This document shows positions 1 to 6,903 of a stretch of DNA of 10,953 nucleotides, in pieces. The notes beneath the pieces were generated by a model. It was given only the letters and a program-made list of their open reading frames with translations, was not told the origin of the DNA and made no database searches. The position numbers and the translations under genes are program-made. Source of the stretch: UBA4655 sp964585575 (GTDB lineage: Bacteria; Planctomycetota; Planctomycetia; Pirellulales; UBA1268); the NCBI GenBank assembly GCA_964585575.1, contig CAZPEM010000113.1, positions 1 through 10,953 of the forward strand. The letters are read 5' to 3'. Within the stretch, counting starts at the first letter, position 1. Every line of letters begins with the position of its first letter.

Positions 1-602
1 GGCATCTCGACCACGTCGCGAGCCTCCCGCTTTTGCTCGAGAACGTGTTCGAGCCCGGACGGCCGGGCGTGGAGGTGATCGCGGAGACCGCGGTGCTCGA
101 GCAGGTCCGCCGCGATCTCTTCAACGGCAACATCTGGCCCGACTTCTTCGAGCTGTCGAACAGCGACGGCGAGTTCGCCCGGGCCACGCCGATCGCCCCG
201 CTCGACTCGATCGAACGGGCCGGCTGCCGCGTGACGGCCGTGCCCGTCTCCCATTCCTGCCCGACGCACGGATTCGTGGTGGACGACGGCTCGGCCTGCG
301 TGGCCTTCGCCGCCGACACCGGCCCGACCGATCTGCTCTGGCGGCATCTCGAGGGCAACGGGCGGCTGCGGGCGGTGTTTCTGGAGTGCAGCTTTCCACG
401 GTCGCTCGCGGACCTCGCCGACCGGTGCGGCCACCTCAGCACGACGACATTCTCCCGGGAGCGGGCCCGCCTGCCCGCCGACGTCCGCACGATCGTCGTG
501 CACCGCAAGCCGGCCCACGCCGACCGCATCGCGGCGGAGCTCGCCGGCCTCGGGCTGCCCAACGTCGAGCTCGTCGAGCCGGGCGTCGCCTACGACTTCT
601 AG
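1..602 (+). CDS. Class II 3',5'-cyclic-nucleotide phosphodiesterase (metallo-beta-lactamase fold), 5'-truncated by window edge
   Basis: The open frame runs from the window edge (first full codon at base 3) to TAG at 600-602 and gives 199 residues of C-terminal sequence. It opens with HLDHVASL, which fits the HxHLDH-[LIVM]-x-[GS] zinc-binding signature of class II (PDE1/CpdP-type) cyclic-nucleotide phosphodiesterases. Further metal-ligand candidates follow: His in PVSHSCPTHGF, Asp in FAADTGP, then FLECSFP, GHLST and a late VVHRKPAH that corresponds to the tHxKP segment of this family. These enzymes hydrolyse cAMP or cGMP to the 5'-nucleotide. The fragment starts at the metal motif, so the true start lies upstream. 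A TTG at 33 is only an internal codon. The gene converges on the Mur-ligase-like gene with a 14-bp gap. Other metallo-hydrolases of this fold share HxHxDH, so substrate is less certain than fold. Confidence 0.8.
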   Translation, partial: HLDHVASLPLLLENVFEPGRPGVEVIAETAVLEQVRRDLFNGNIWPDFFELSNSDGEFARATPIAPLDSIERAGCRVTAVPVSHSCPTHGFVVDDGSACVAFAADTGPTDLLWRHLEGNGRLRAVFLECSFPRSLADLADRCGHLSTTTFSRERARLPADVRTIVVHRKPAHADRIAAELAGLGLPNVELVEPGVAYDF

Positions 603-616
603 CTGACTACGGCCTG

Positions 617-1882
617 CTAGGCCGCACGGCGACGCATCGATCGGCGAGGGGACGATTCCTTCGTCAGACGATCGCAGCGGATGCAATCGATCCCGCGGCC
701 GCAGCGGTCGAGCCAGCAGCGAACCGGCAGCGTGAAGTCGAGTGCGATGCGGTCGAGGTGGTCGGCGCGGCACGAGCCCTTCAGCAAGATCGCCTCGCCG
801 CGGATCGCCGTTTTCCGGACATGCCCGGCGATCTCGGCCACCGTCGCAAAGAGCAGCACCCTTCCCGACGCGATGTCGGCCGCCGAGGCTCCGACGTGCG
901 ATGCGGAGTGCCGCAGGAGGATCAGGCGATCGACTCGATCGAGTGCGGCCCGCACGGCCTTCCGGTAGCACCGCCGGGAGTCGCCCGCGTAGTCCGCGAG
1001 CGTGCCGAGCACCAGCGTCCGTCGCGGTGCGCCGGTGAAGGAGTCGAGCGTGGCGAAAGCGGCGGTGCAAGACCATGCCGGCGCCTTGGCGGTATCGCAG
1101 ATGAACGTGGGCCCATCCGGAACCGTAACGACGTTGCAGCGGCCGAAAATCGGCTCGAAGCTGGCGACGTGGGTGGCGATCTCCGGCCAACTGACGCCGA
1201 GGCGGTGCGCCGTGGCCGCCGCCGCGAGCACCGGCACGTGGAAGTGAAGACCGACGAATCGTGTGGCGAGACGGACGACTTCACCACCGTGATCACACGC
1301 CACCGTGAGCCGGTGATCCGAATCGATCACACGCTCCACGAGACGGTAGTCGGCAGCCGCGTCGCCCCCGAAGGTCACGACGGGCACGGACGTGCCTGCG
1401 AGGGCCGCACGCAATTCCGGGTCGTCCGCGTTGCAGACCACGAAGCCGTCCGCCGGCAACCGTTCCGCAAGCAAGGCCATCTCGCGGGAAGCAGCCGCCG
1501 CGGCTCGGAACGCGACGAAATGGTCGAGGCCGGCGATCGTGAACACCGCCGCCGTAGGTCGCACGGCTTCCGAGATCCGACCGAGCGTGCCGATCGGGTA
1601 CTCGCTCGCCTCGACCACCACGGCCGACGTCGCCGAGTCGCACTCGTCGAAGACCCTGAAGACGTCCTCGGCCCGGTTCGAGAAGGCATTCGCGGCAACA
1701 CGCGATGGCCCGCCGAGGATGTGCGCGAGCAATGCGACCGTCGTCGTCTTGCCGGCGCTCCCCGTGACGGCGACCACGGGAACATCTCCAAGGGCCGCTC
1801 GCCGGATCGCGGCACGTCGCCCACGGCGGGCGAACCGCTGATCGCGGAGCCATTCCCGCACCCGGGACACGACATGTCGCAT
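617..1882 (-). CDS. MurF-like Mur ligase family protein with C-terminal cysteine cluster
   Basis: The product has 421 residues. It shows the Mur-ligase order: P-loop GSAGKTTT (41-48), VVVEASEYP with the magnesium-binding Glu (91), AGLDHFVAF with the central-domain His (121), NADDP (151-155), a GR at 247-248, and a C-terminal Rossmann-like part with VLGTLADYAGD (291-300) and ILLKGSCRADHL (366-376), which resembles the MurF C-terminal LLKGS motif. Mur ligases join an amino acid or peptide to a carboxylate through an acyl phosphate. Where MurF usually has D-x-Y-N-A-N-P, this protein has DTAKAP (263-268). The tail carries C389, C394, C400 and C403 and may bind metal. The start ATG at 1882 is supported by an AAGGA ribosome binding site 8 bases upstream. 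It lies 16 bp after the upstream ligase gene, so they form an operon. The substrate is unknown; a role in ordinary peptidoglycan is not favoured because of the diverged motif and context. Confidence 0.82.
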   Translation of the reverse strand: MRHVVSRVREWLRDQRFARRGRRAAIRRAALGDVPVVAVTGSAGKTTTVALLAHILGGPSRVAANAFSNRAEDVFRVFDECDSATSAVVVEASEYPIGTLGRISEAVRPTAAVFTIAGLDHFVAFRAAAAASREMALLAERLPADGFVVCNADDPELRAALAGTSVPVVTFGGDAAADYRLVERVIDSDHRLTVACDHGGEVVRLATRFVGLHFHVPVLAAAATAHRLGVSWPEIATHVASFEPIFGRCNVVTVPDGPTFICDTAKAPAWSCTAAFATLDSFTGAPRRTLVLGTLADYAGDSRRCYRKAVRAALDRVDRLILLRHSASHVGASAADIASGRVLLFATVAEIAGHVRKTAIRGEAILLKGSCRADHLDRIALDFTLPVRCWLDRCGRGIDCIRCDRLTKESSPRRSMRRRAA

Positions 1883-1890
1883 GGGCTGGT

Positions 1891-1895
1891 TCCTT
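1891..1895 (-). promoter_or_regulatory. Ribosome binding site of the MurF-like gene
   Basis: Read on the minus strand this is AAGGA, 8 bases before the ATG at 1882. It sits inside the 16-bp gap after the upstream gene's stop codon. It fixes the start over longer in-frame extensions that would run back through the neighbouring gene. Confidence 0.7.
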
Positions 1896-1898
1896 TCG

Positions 1899-3164
1899 CT
1901 AGGCGGCAGCAGCTGCCCTGAGCATCCCGGGGGCCCTCGCGGCGGTCGGGCTCGCCACGACGAGCAGGTCGTCGGCCGCAACCGCCGCGTGGGCCCGTCG
2001 GATCGCCGTGTCGTGATCGGCCACGATCTCGATCGCGTGATGCGGCACACCTGCCTCGCGAAGGCCGGCCGCGAGCAGGCCCGCGGCCTCGTGCGACGGC
2101 CTCCCACGGAGTTCTTCCCAGTCGCAGCAGATGTACGTGTCGAACGCCCCGGCATAGGCCCCGCCGACCGACCGCAGGAAGTCGTCCGGACGATTGCCCA
2201 CCGCACAGACGACGAGCATCTTGCGGCCAGGAACGACGAACTGCCTCGCGAACTCCGCGATCGCCTTCCCGGCCGCCACCCCGCCGGCCTTCGTCGCCAT
2301 GAGCGTGTAGGGCATGCCACGGTAGAGGTTCATCCGGCCAGGGTTGTCGGTTTCATCCGAGCGGAAGGCCGTCAGCGCCTCGCGGATCGTCGCGGCGGCG
2401 ACCCCCATGCCGTGGCCGATCGCCATGGCAAACGTGGCGTTGATGGCGGGCGGCACGAAACGGCCGCCGAACGTGGCGGGAATGTCGGCGGCGGCGAGGG
2501 TGATGATCTCCTTCGCCCCGCGTCGCAGCCGCAGCGTGCCCCCGAGGCCGCCCGGCTCCGGCTCGAGGACCGCGGCGAGGCCTCCGCCGGCCAGATGGGC
2601 GACGACGGCCGGCGAGTCGGGCCTGCGGCTCACGAGGCAGACCTCGCGGGCGGGCGTCACCTCCCGCATCGGCAGCACGAGCGGATCGTCGGCGTTGAGC
2701 ACGGCGATCCGTCTGGCCTTGCGTGCGACCATCGATTTGACCTGCGCCAGCTGCTCGCGGGTGTGGATGCCGTCGATGCCGACGTGGTCGTCGAGGACGT
2801 TGAGGACGGCACCGACGTCGCAGCCGTGGAACGGCATGCCGTCGAGAAGGATTCCGCCGCGGGCCATCTCGAGCACCACCGCATCGACGCGTCGATCGGC
2901 CATGACCATCGCCGCCCACCGCGGGGCGGAGCTGTCGCCGAGCCGCAGCGGTCGGCCGTCGACGAAGCAGCCGGTCGTCGTCGTGAGCCCCACGGTTTTC
3001 CCCGCGGCGGCCAGGATCGCCGCCGTCATGCGGCAGGTCGTCGTCTTGCCGACGCTGCCCGTGATGAACACGGAGGGCACGGAAATCCGCGACTCGACGC
3101 GCAGACCCAGCCGCCGCGCGACACGCAGCAGCTTCCAGCGGAGCGGAATGCGAGCGTCGGACAT
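1899..3164 (-). CDS. Cyanophycin synthetase-like Mur ligase domain protein (no ATP-grasp part)
   Basis: The product has 421 residues and resembles the C-terminal Mur-ligase half of cyanophycin synthetases, without the N-terminal ATP-grasp domain. Seen in order: P-loop GSVGKTTT (36-43), LTTTTGCFVDGR (60-71), VLEMARGGIL (97-106), LNVLDDHVGIDGI with its His (121-133), VKSMVARKA (142-150), VLNADDP (155-161) and NPGRMNLYR (274-282). The family forms amide bonds from ATP, a carboxylate and an amine. The place where the family usually has D-Y-A-H-N-P reads MATKAGGV (289-296), so that Asp/His pair is missing. This parallels the altered DTAKAP of the neighbouring ligase. The start ATG at 3164 has GGAG 6 bases upstream. 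It is the first gene of a two-gene minus-strand operon and is divergent from the PP-loop gene. CapB/PgsB-type poly-gamma-glutamate ligases are a more distant alternative. Confidence 0.82.
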   Translation of the reverse strand: MSDARIPLRWKLLRVARRLGLRVESRISVPSVFITGSVGKTTTCRMTAAILAAAGKTVGLTTTTGCFVDGRPLRLGDSSAPRWAAMVMADRRVDAVVLEMARGGILLDGMPFHGCDVGAVLNVLDDHVGIDGIHTREQLAQVKSMVARKARRIAVLNADDPLVLPMREVTPAREVCLVSRRPDSPAVVAHLAGGGLAAVLEPEPGGLGGTLRLRRGAKEIITLAAADIPATFGGRFVPPAINATFAMAIGHGMGVAAATIREALTAFRSDETDNPGRMNLYRGMPYTLMATKAGGVAAGKAIAEFARQFVVPGRKMLVVCAVGNRPDDFLRSVGGAYAGAFDTYICCDWEELRGRPSHEAAGLLAAGLREAGVPHHAIEIVADHDTAIRRAHAAVAADDLLVVASPTAARAPGMLRAAAAA

Positions 3165-3228
3165 CGGGGACTCCGGGGGGCCGGAATCGTAGGGGGCGTC
3201 GGCGACCGGGCACAGGCCGAACTCCGGC

Positions 3229-3258
3229 TTGCATCCCGCGCCGCGAGAGCGTTACCGT
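3229..3258 (+). promoter_or_regulatory. Possible sigma-70-type promoter for the PP-loop gene
   Basis: TTGCAT (3229-3234) and TACCGT (3253-3258) are separated by 18 bases and lead into a more AT-rich stretch. Each box matches the consensus at only three of six positions, so this is a weak call based on spacing and location. Confidence 0.22.
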
Positions 3259-3297
3259 GCCGTAAACATCTCACTTTCTCCATGTATCCCCAGTTCA

Positions 3298-3316
3298 GCC
3301 GGCAGGGCCGGCCGGC
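3298..3316 (+). repeat. GCCGGC hairpin just before the PP-loop start codon
   Basis: The palindrome GCCGGC occurs at 3298-3303, 3307-3312 and 3311-3316. The first copy can pair with the second (3-base loop) or third (7-base loop). The structure ends five bases before the GTG at 3322, where a ribosome binding site would be expected and where no clear one is seen. A role in limiting translation is conceivable but not shown. Confidence 0.35.
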
Positions 3317-3321
3317 ATCCC

Positions 3322-4509
3322 GTGGCGATCGTCATCCGCAGCCTCGAGTCCAGCGACGCAGCTGACTCCTTCGACGTTTCAGCCGCAGTGCATTGCGACG
3401 GCGTGGAGCGGCGGATCGTGTTTTCCCGCTTCGGCGACCATTCCTCGCTCCGCGGTCGCACCGACACGTTCGACGCCTTCGCCCTGGCGATGATCCTGCC
3501 GGCGATGCTGCGCGGCGAGCCGCTCATCGTCGAGGGATCGATCGACGAGACGCTCCTCGACTCGCTCCGGGGGCCGGTTCAGGACGCGCTGCGGCTGCTC
3601 GACCCCAGCTGGCGGCGGGTGCCCGTCGAGGCCGACGGCCGACCGGCCCGACCGCGGCCGGGGCCGCCCCGCGGAGCCGCCGCGGGCATGAGCGGCGGAA
3701 TCGACAGCATGCACCTCGTGAGGCACAGGCTCCTCGCCGCCGACGTGCCCGATCCGCTGCGGCTGCGGCTGTTCGTGCACCATCATGTCGGTGCGCACGG
3801 GGAGGACGACCGCGTCTTCGCGGAACAGGTGACGCACGCCCGCCGGGTGGCGGGCCGCCTCGGCCTGCCGCTCGTCGGCGCCCGCTGCGTGCTCTCGGCC
3901 GCCTACCGCGGCATGCCGTTCATCCACTGCCACACGCTGCGAAACACGGCCGCGTCGATGACGCTCGACCACCTCTTCGATGCCTTTCACTACGCGTCGA
4001 GCGAGGAGGCTGGCCGCTCTCCACGCCGCGGCAGGTTCAGCGGCATCTCCACGCTCGACCCGCAACTGCTGCCCCTGTTCGACACGCCGCACGTCCGCTG
4101 GAGGTCGTTCGGCGGCGCGGCGACGAGGCTCCAGAAGACCGAGGAGGTGATCGCGGACGACCGGCTCTGCGGCGACCTGCTCGTATGCATCCGTGGCTTC
4201 CGCACCGACCGCAAGGCGGTCAACTGCGGCCGCTGCTACAAGTGCGCCCGACTCCTCCTGCATGCGGAGGCCGTCGGCCGTCTCGACGCGGTCGCGCCCA
4301 CCATCGACATGAACGCCTGGCGGGCCGGCCGCAGCCATTCGATCGGACGGCTTCTGTGGCTGGCAATCGGGCCGCGACGCACTGCGAACGAGGCCGATCT
4401 CGTCGCGTTCCTGGACGCCCGCGGGTTTCCGTTTCCGTGGTGGGCGAGGCCGGCCGTCGCCGCCGCGCGGCTCGTCCGCGGCCGTCCGCACAGCCTGGCC
4501 GCCGCCTGA
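3322..4509 (+). CDS. PP-loop ATP-pyrophosphatase-like protein with CxxCxxC cluster
   Basis: The product has 395 residues from the GTG at 3322. A short beta-rich N-terminal part (about 1-105) is followed by a basic, proline-rich linker and the PP-loop GMSGGIDSM (122-130). This is the SGGxDS motif of enzymes that adenylate a substrate and release pyrophosphate (QueC, asparagine synthetase, NAD synthetase and tRNA thiolation types). Next come a FVHHHVGAHGEDD segment (151-163), C283 and C289, and NCGRCYKCARLLL (301-313), a CxxCxxC knuckle likely to bind zinc. A similar Cys pattern occurs in QueC-like PP-loop proteins. The function is probably adenylation of a carboxylate or carbonyl for amine or sulfur transfer, but the substrate is unknown. 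No good ribosome binding site is visible; TTG at 3229 is an alternative start. The gene is divergent from the Mur-ligase pair and convergent with the pyruvyl transferase gene (12-bp gap). Confidence 0.72.
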   Translation: MAIVIRSLESSDAADSFDVSAAVHCDGVERRIVFSRFGDHSSLRGRTDTFDAFALAMILPAMLRGEPLIVEGSIDETLLDSLRGPVQDALRLLDPSWRRVPVEADGRPARPRPGPPRGAAAGMSGGIDSMHLVRHRLLAADVPDPLRLRLFVHHHVGAHGEDDRVFAEQVTHARRVAGRLGLPLVGARCVLSAAYRGMPFIHCHTLRNTAASMTLDHLFDAFHYASSEEAGRSPRRGRFSGISTLDPQLLPLFDTPHVRWRSFGGAATRLQKTEEVIADDRLCGDLLVCIRGFRTDRKAVNCGRCYKCARLLLHAEAVGRLDAVAPTIDMNAWRAGRSHSIGRLLWLAIGPRRTANEADLVAFLDARGFPFPWWARPAVAAARLVRGRPHSLAAA

Positions 4510-4521
4510 CGGCGCGTCCGC

Positions 4522-5334
4522 TCACCCCGCAGCCGCCAACCGCTGCCAGGCGGCGGCCAGCCTGCGGCGGTAGACGCCTTTCGAGTGGCGGTAGCGGCAG
4601 ACCGTCGCCGTGAACGACTCCGGCCGGTTGAAGACCGCGTCCGTGTCTTCAACGCACTCCTTCGGCCGGTCGAGCGTGGAAAAGTAGTCCTCGAATTTGA
4701 ACGGGCCGCCCGTCTTGGCGTCGGTGGAAGCAACCCAGACGTTCGGCACACCGAGGGCGTCGGCGACGATGAGGCCGTGCAGCGACTGGCTCACGACGAC
4801 GTCGCAGGACGCGATGTCGCGGACGACCTCCCACGGGTCGCCGGAGGGATCGACGAGATGAATCCCGCGGATGTTTCTCGCCCGCCACTCGTCGATCGAC
4901 CGGACGTGGGGCACGAGTCCGACCGAGTGCCGTTTCTCGACCGGAGCGACGAACGCATCGACGAGGACGAGGGGATCGCCGACGAGCACGTCGTCCGCAT
5001 GGTCGAATGCGGCCCGCGAGAGCTCGCCTCGCACCGCGACGAGCGCCGCGGGCACCGGCGGGGGCCGCCGCGGACGCGCGAGGAACCCCGAGCCACAGAC
5101 GATCGACCACGCATTTGCCATCTCGAGGATGCTGCCCACGCCGAGGATGTGGAGTTGCCGGCGGTCGGCGGCGAACCGCATGCCGCGGCCGGAGATCTTT
5201 TCGAAGTAGGACGGATTGATGTCGTCGCCGAAGTTGGGCCGGCCGACGTGCCACCAGAGCGGCACGCGGTCGCCACCGCGATACCGCCAGCGCACGAAAC
5301 GGCGAAGCTTTTCCACGCGGCGGAGGACATCCAT
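4522..5334 (-). CDS. Polysaccharide pyruvyl transferase family protein
   Basis: The product has 270 residues. Family marks are clear: HVGRPNFGDDINPSYFEKISG (29-49, the N-F-G-D-D motif), ILGVGSIL (63-70), VCGSGF (79-84), VAVRGELSR (99-107), VLVGDPLVL (116-124), VGLVPHV (138-144) and CDVVVSQSLHGLIVADALGVPNVW (177-200) with the conserved S-x-SLHG. The family moves pyruvate from phosphoenolpyruvate onto sugars as a ketal. Known members act on exopolysaccharides, secondary wall polymers (CsaB) or N-glycans. The protein is cytosolic, with no signal or membrane segment. It is slightly short for the family but complete. The ATG at 5334 is the only good start close to the conserved region; no strong ribosome binding site precedes it. 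Its place beside two Mur ligases and a PP-loop enzyme points to a surface or cell-wall-linked polymer. The acceptor cannot be told from sequence. Confidence 0.88.
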   Translation of the reverse strand: MDVLRRVEKLRRFVRWRYRGGDRVPLWWHVGRPNFGDDINPSYFEKISGRGMRFAADRRQLHILGVGSILEMANAWSIVCGSGFLARPRRPPPVPAALVAVRGELSRAAFDHADDVLVGDPLVLVDAFVAPVEKRHSVGLVPHVRSIDEWRARNIRGIHLVDPSGDPWEVVRDIASCDVVVSQSLHGLIVADALGVPNVWVASTDAKTGGPFKFEDYFSTLDRPKECVEDTDAVFNRPESFTATVCRYRHSKGVYRRRLAAAWQRLAAAG

Positions 5335-5575
5335 GGCACGGTGGGAACGCGGCGAGCGTTCTCGGGATTCGAGGGCCGAAAGGGGGCCGGGGAAGGTAGC
5401 AGAGGCACCGCGGGCGTGCGATGCCGATCCTTGCGGCACAAATCCAGATGCCGCCGCAGTCCGGCGAAATGTCCGCGCTTGGAGACGCTTCGTGATCGAC
5501 GCATGTTGGAGATTCGATCGCGGTTCGTACCGTTGCCTTGGCCCGATGTGTGTTGGACCGACGACGGCAACCGCC
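5335..5575. other. Divergent intergenic region between pyruvyl transferase and haloperoxidase genes
   Basis: In these 241 bp I see no credible gene. The region should contain the promoters of both flanking genes but I cannot pick convincing boxes. The only distinct structure is the inverted repeat at 5343-5363. A second in-frame ATG for the haloperoxidase gene lies at 5546. Confidence 0.5.
5343..5363 (-). repeat. Inverted repeat in the leader of the pyruvyl transferase gene
   Basis: GAACGC (5345-5350) and GCGTTC (5356-5361) are perfect inverted copies with a 5-base spacer. The pairing extends outward by one wobble and one G-C pair. It lies 8 bases upstream of the pyruvyl transferase ATG. It could be an RNA hairpin over the ribosome-binding region or an operator. 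Short inverted repeats arise by chance in GC-rich DNA, hence low confidence. Confidence 0.3.
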
Positions 5576-6865
5576 ATGACGCACGTAATCGCTTCGAGGG
5601 TCGGCCTTGGCTGCGAACGCCTCGAGCCGCGACGGACGCTCGCGGCGAACGAGGTGTTGCGCTGGAACGAGGTCGCACTGGCTACGATCCGGGCCGACCG
5701 CACTCCACCACCTGCGGCGTCGCGGGCCCTGGCGATCACGCACGTCGCGATCTTCGACTCGGTCAATGCGATCGACCGGAAGTTCGTCCCGTACCAGATC
5801 ACCCTCGTTGCGTCGCCACAGACGAGCCGGGAGGCGGCCGTGGCGAGCGCGGCACACCGCGCGATTGTGTCGCTCTTTCCGGACCGGGCGGCGGCGTTGG
5901 ACGAGGCCCTGCAGGCGAGCCTCGCCGCGGTGCCGGATGGAGACGCCGAAACGGCGGGGGTGAGCCTCGGCATACGGGCTGCCGACGCGATCCTGGCGGC
6001 CCGTGACGGTGACGGCTGGAACGCGAGCGCGGTCCACGAGCTCTCGCCGCTTCCCGGGCATTGGCAGCCTACGCCCCCGGCCAACGCCGCGGCGCTTGCG
6101 CCCCAGTGGGCGAACGTGCGGCCGTTCGCGATGTCGAGTCCGTCGCAGTTCTCGCCGAAGAACGTGCCGTCGCTCACGAGCGCGCGATACACGGCGGAGT
6201 TTCGCGAGGTGAAGTCGCTGGGGGCGATCGACAGCACGACGCGGACGGCGGACCAGACGGCCATCGCGCGTTTTTGGAGCAACGGCGCCGGCACCGCGAC
6301 GCCGCCGGGGCACCTGAACACGCTCGCGGCGATCGCCGCCGCCCGACGTCACCTCGGCATCTCCGAATCGGCGAGGCTCTTCGCGATGCTCAACGTCGCG
6401 ATGGCCGACGCCGCCATCATGGCGTGGAACGCGAAGTACGCGACCGACTTCTGGCGGCCCGTGACGGCGATCCGCGCCGCGGACACCGACGGGAATCCCC
6501 GCACGATCGCCGGGGCGACCTGGACACCGCTCCTGATCACACCGCCGTTTCCGGCGTACGTGTCGGGCCATGCGTCGTTCAGCGGAGCGGCCGCCGCGGT
6601 GCTGAGGGCCTCCTTTCGATCCGACCGGTTTCGCTTCACGCTGCCTTCCGAGGACCCCTCGATCGCGCCACGGTCGTACACGTCGTTCTCCCAGGCGGCG
6701 AGAGAGTCGGCCGACAGCCGTTTGTACGGGGGCATCCACTGGCGAAGCGACAACCAAGACGGCCTCACGGCCGGCCGAAAGATCGGCAACTTCGTCGTCG
6801 CCACGCTGTTCCGGCCTTCAGCGCCGAAATTGCGCAGTAGTATTGTCTCGTCGCGGCCTCCCTGA
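5576..6865 (+). CDS. Vanadium-dependent haloperoxidase / PAP2 superfamily protein
   Basis: The product has 429 residues. The C-terminal half carries the full vanadate/phosphate-binding signature: KX6RP as KYATDFWRP (287-295), SGH in PAYVSGHASFSG (326-337), and SRX5HX3D as SRLYGGIHWRSD (381-392). By family knowledge K287, R294, S330, G331, R382 and H388 would hold vanadate or phosphate and H332 would be the acid-base His. Such proteins either oxidise halides with peroxide or act as acid phosphatases; the length and the RWNEVAL and HVAIFDSVNAI start match bacterial haloperoxidase homologues. Near the N-terminus CERLEPRRTLAA (13-24) resembles the planctomycete LE-x-R-x-LLA leader motif, suggesting export. 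ATG 5576 was chosen because this motif then lies near the N-terminus; ATG 5546 is an in-frame alternative. No clear ribosome binding site is seen. The cyclase-like gene starts 38 bp downstream, so co-transcription is possible. Confidence 0.85.
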   Translation: MTHVIASRVGLGCERLEPRRTLAANEVLRWNEVALATIRADRTPPPAASRALAITHVAIFDSVNAIDRKFVPYQITLVASPQTSREAAVASAAHRAIVSLFPDRAAALDEALQASLAAVPDGDAETAGVSLGIRAADAILAARDGDGWNASAVHELSPLPGHWQPTPPANAAALAPQWANVRPFAMSSPSQFSPKNVPSLTSARYTAEFREVKSLGAIDSTTRTADQTAIARFWSNGAGTATPPGHLNTLAAIAAARRHLGISESARLFAMLNVAMADAAIMAWNAKYATDFWRPVTAIRAADTDGNPRTIAGATWTPLLITPPFPAYVSGHASFSGAAAAVLRASFRSDRFRFTLPSEDPSIAPRSYTSFSQAARESADSRLYGGIHWRSDNQDGLTAGRKIGNFVVATLFRPSAPKLRSSIVSSRPP

Positions 6866-6903
6866 TCGCGACCGATCGCCGTCCTCCCGAGGGTCCCGCA
6901 CGA

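Larger units (their letters stand above)
3165..3321. promoter_or_regulatory. Divergent intergenic region between the Mur-ligase operon and the PP-loop gene
   Basis: These 157 bp must hold promoters for both directions. GGAG at 3171-3174 (minus strand) is the ribosome binding site of the minus-strand operon. The stretch around 3250-3295 is noticeably richer in A and T than its surroundings. No coding sequence is supported here: a TTG-initiated extension of the PP-loop gene from 3229 is possible but would add 31 unconserved-looking residues. Confidence 0.55.

Noticed and set aside
386..1921. A plus-strand open frame of about 510 codons opposite the MurF-like gene
   Set aside because: Its Arg-rich sequence has no recognisable motif, while the minus strand encodes a full Mur ligase with correct start signals.
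1881..3365. A plus-strand open frame opposite the cyanophycin synthetase-like gene
   Set aside because: Same reasoning: antisense of a well-supported gene with no domain of its own.
5216..5575. Extending the haloperoxidase gene upstream to the earliest in-frame start
   Set aside because: The extension would run into the pyruvyl transferase gene on the other strand and push the LEPRR leader motif more than 120 residues inside the protein.
5335..6321. Extending the pyruvyl transferase gene upstream on the minus strand
   Set aside because: The added sequence is the antisense of the haloperoxidase gene and has none of the family's features; conserved sequence begins shortly after ATG 5334.
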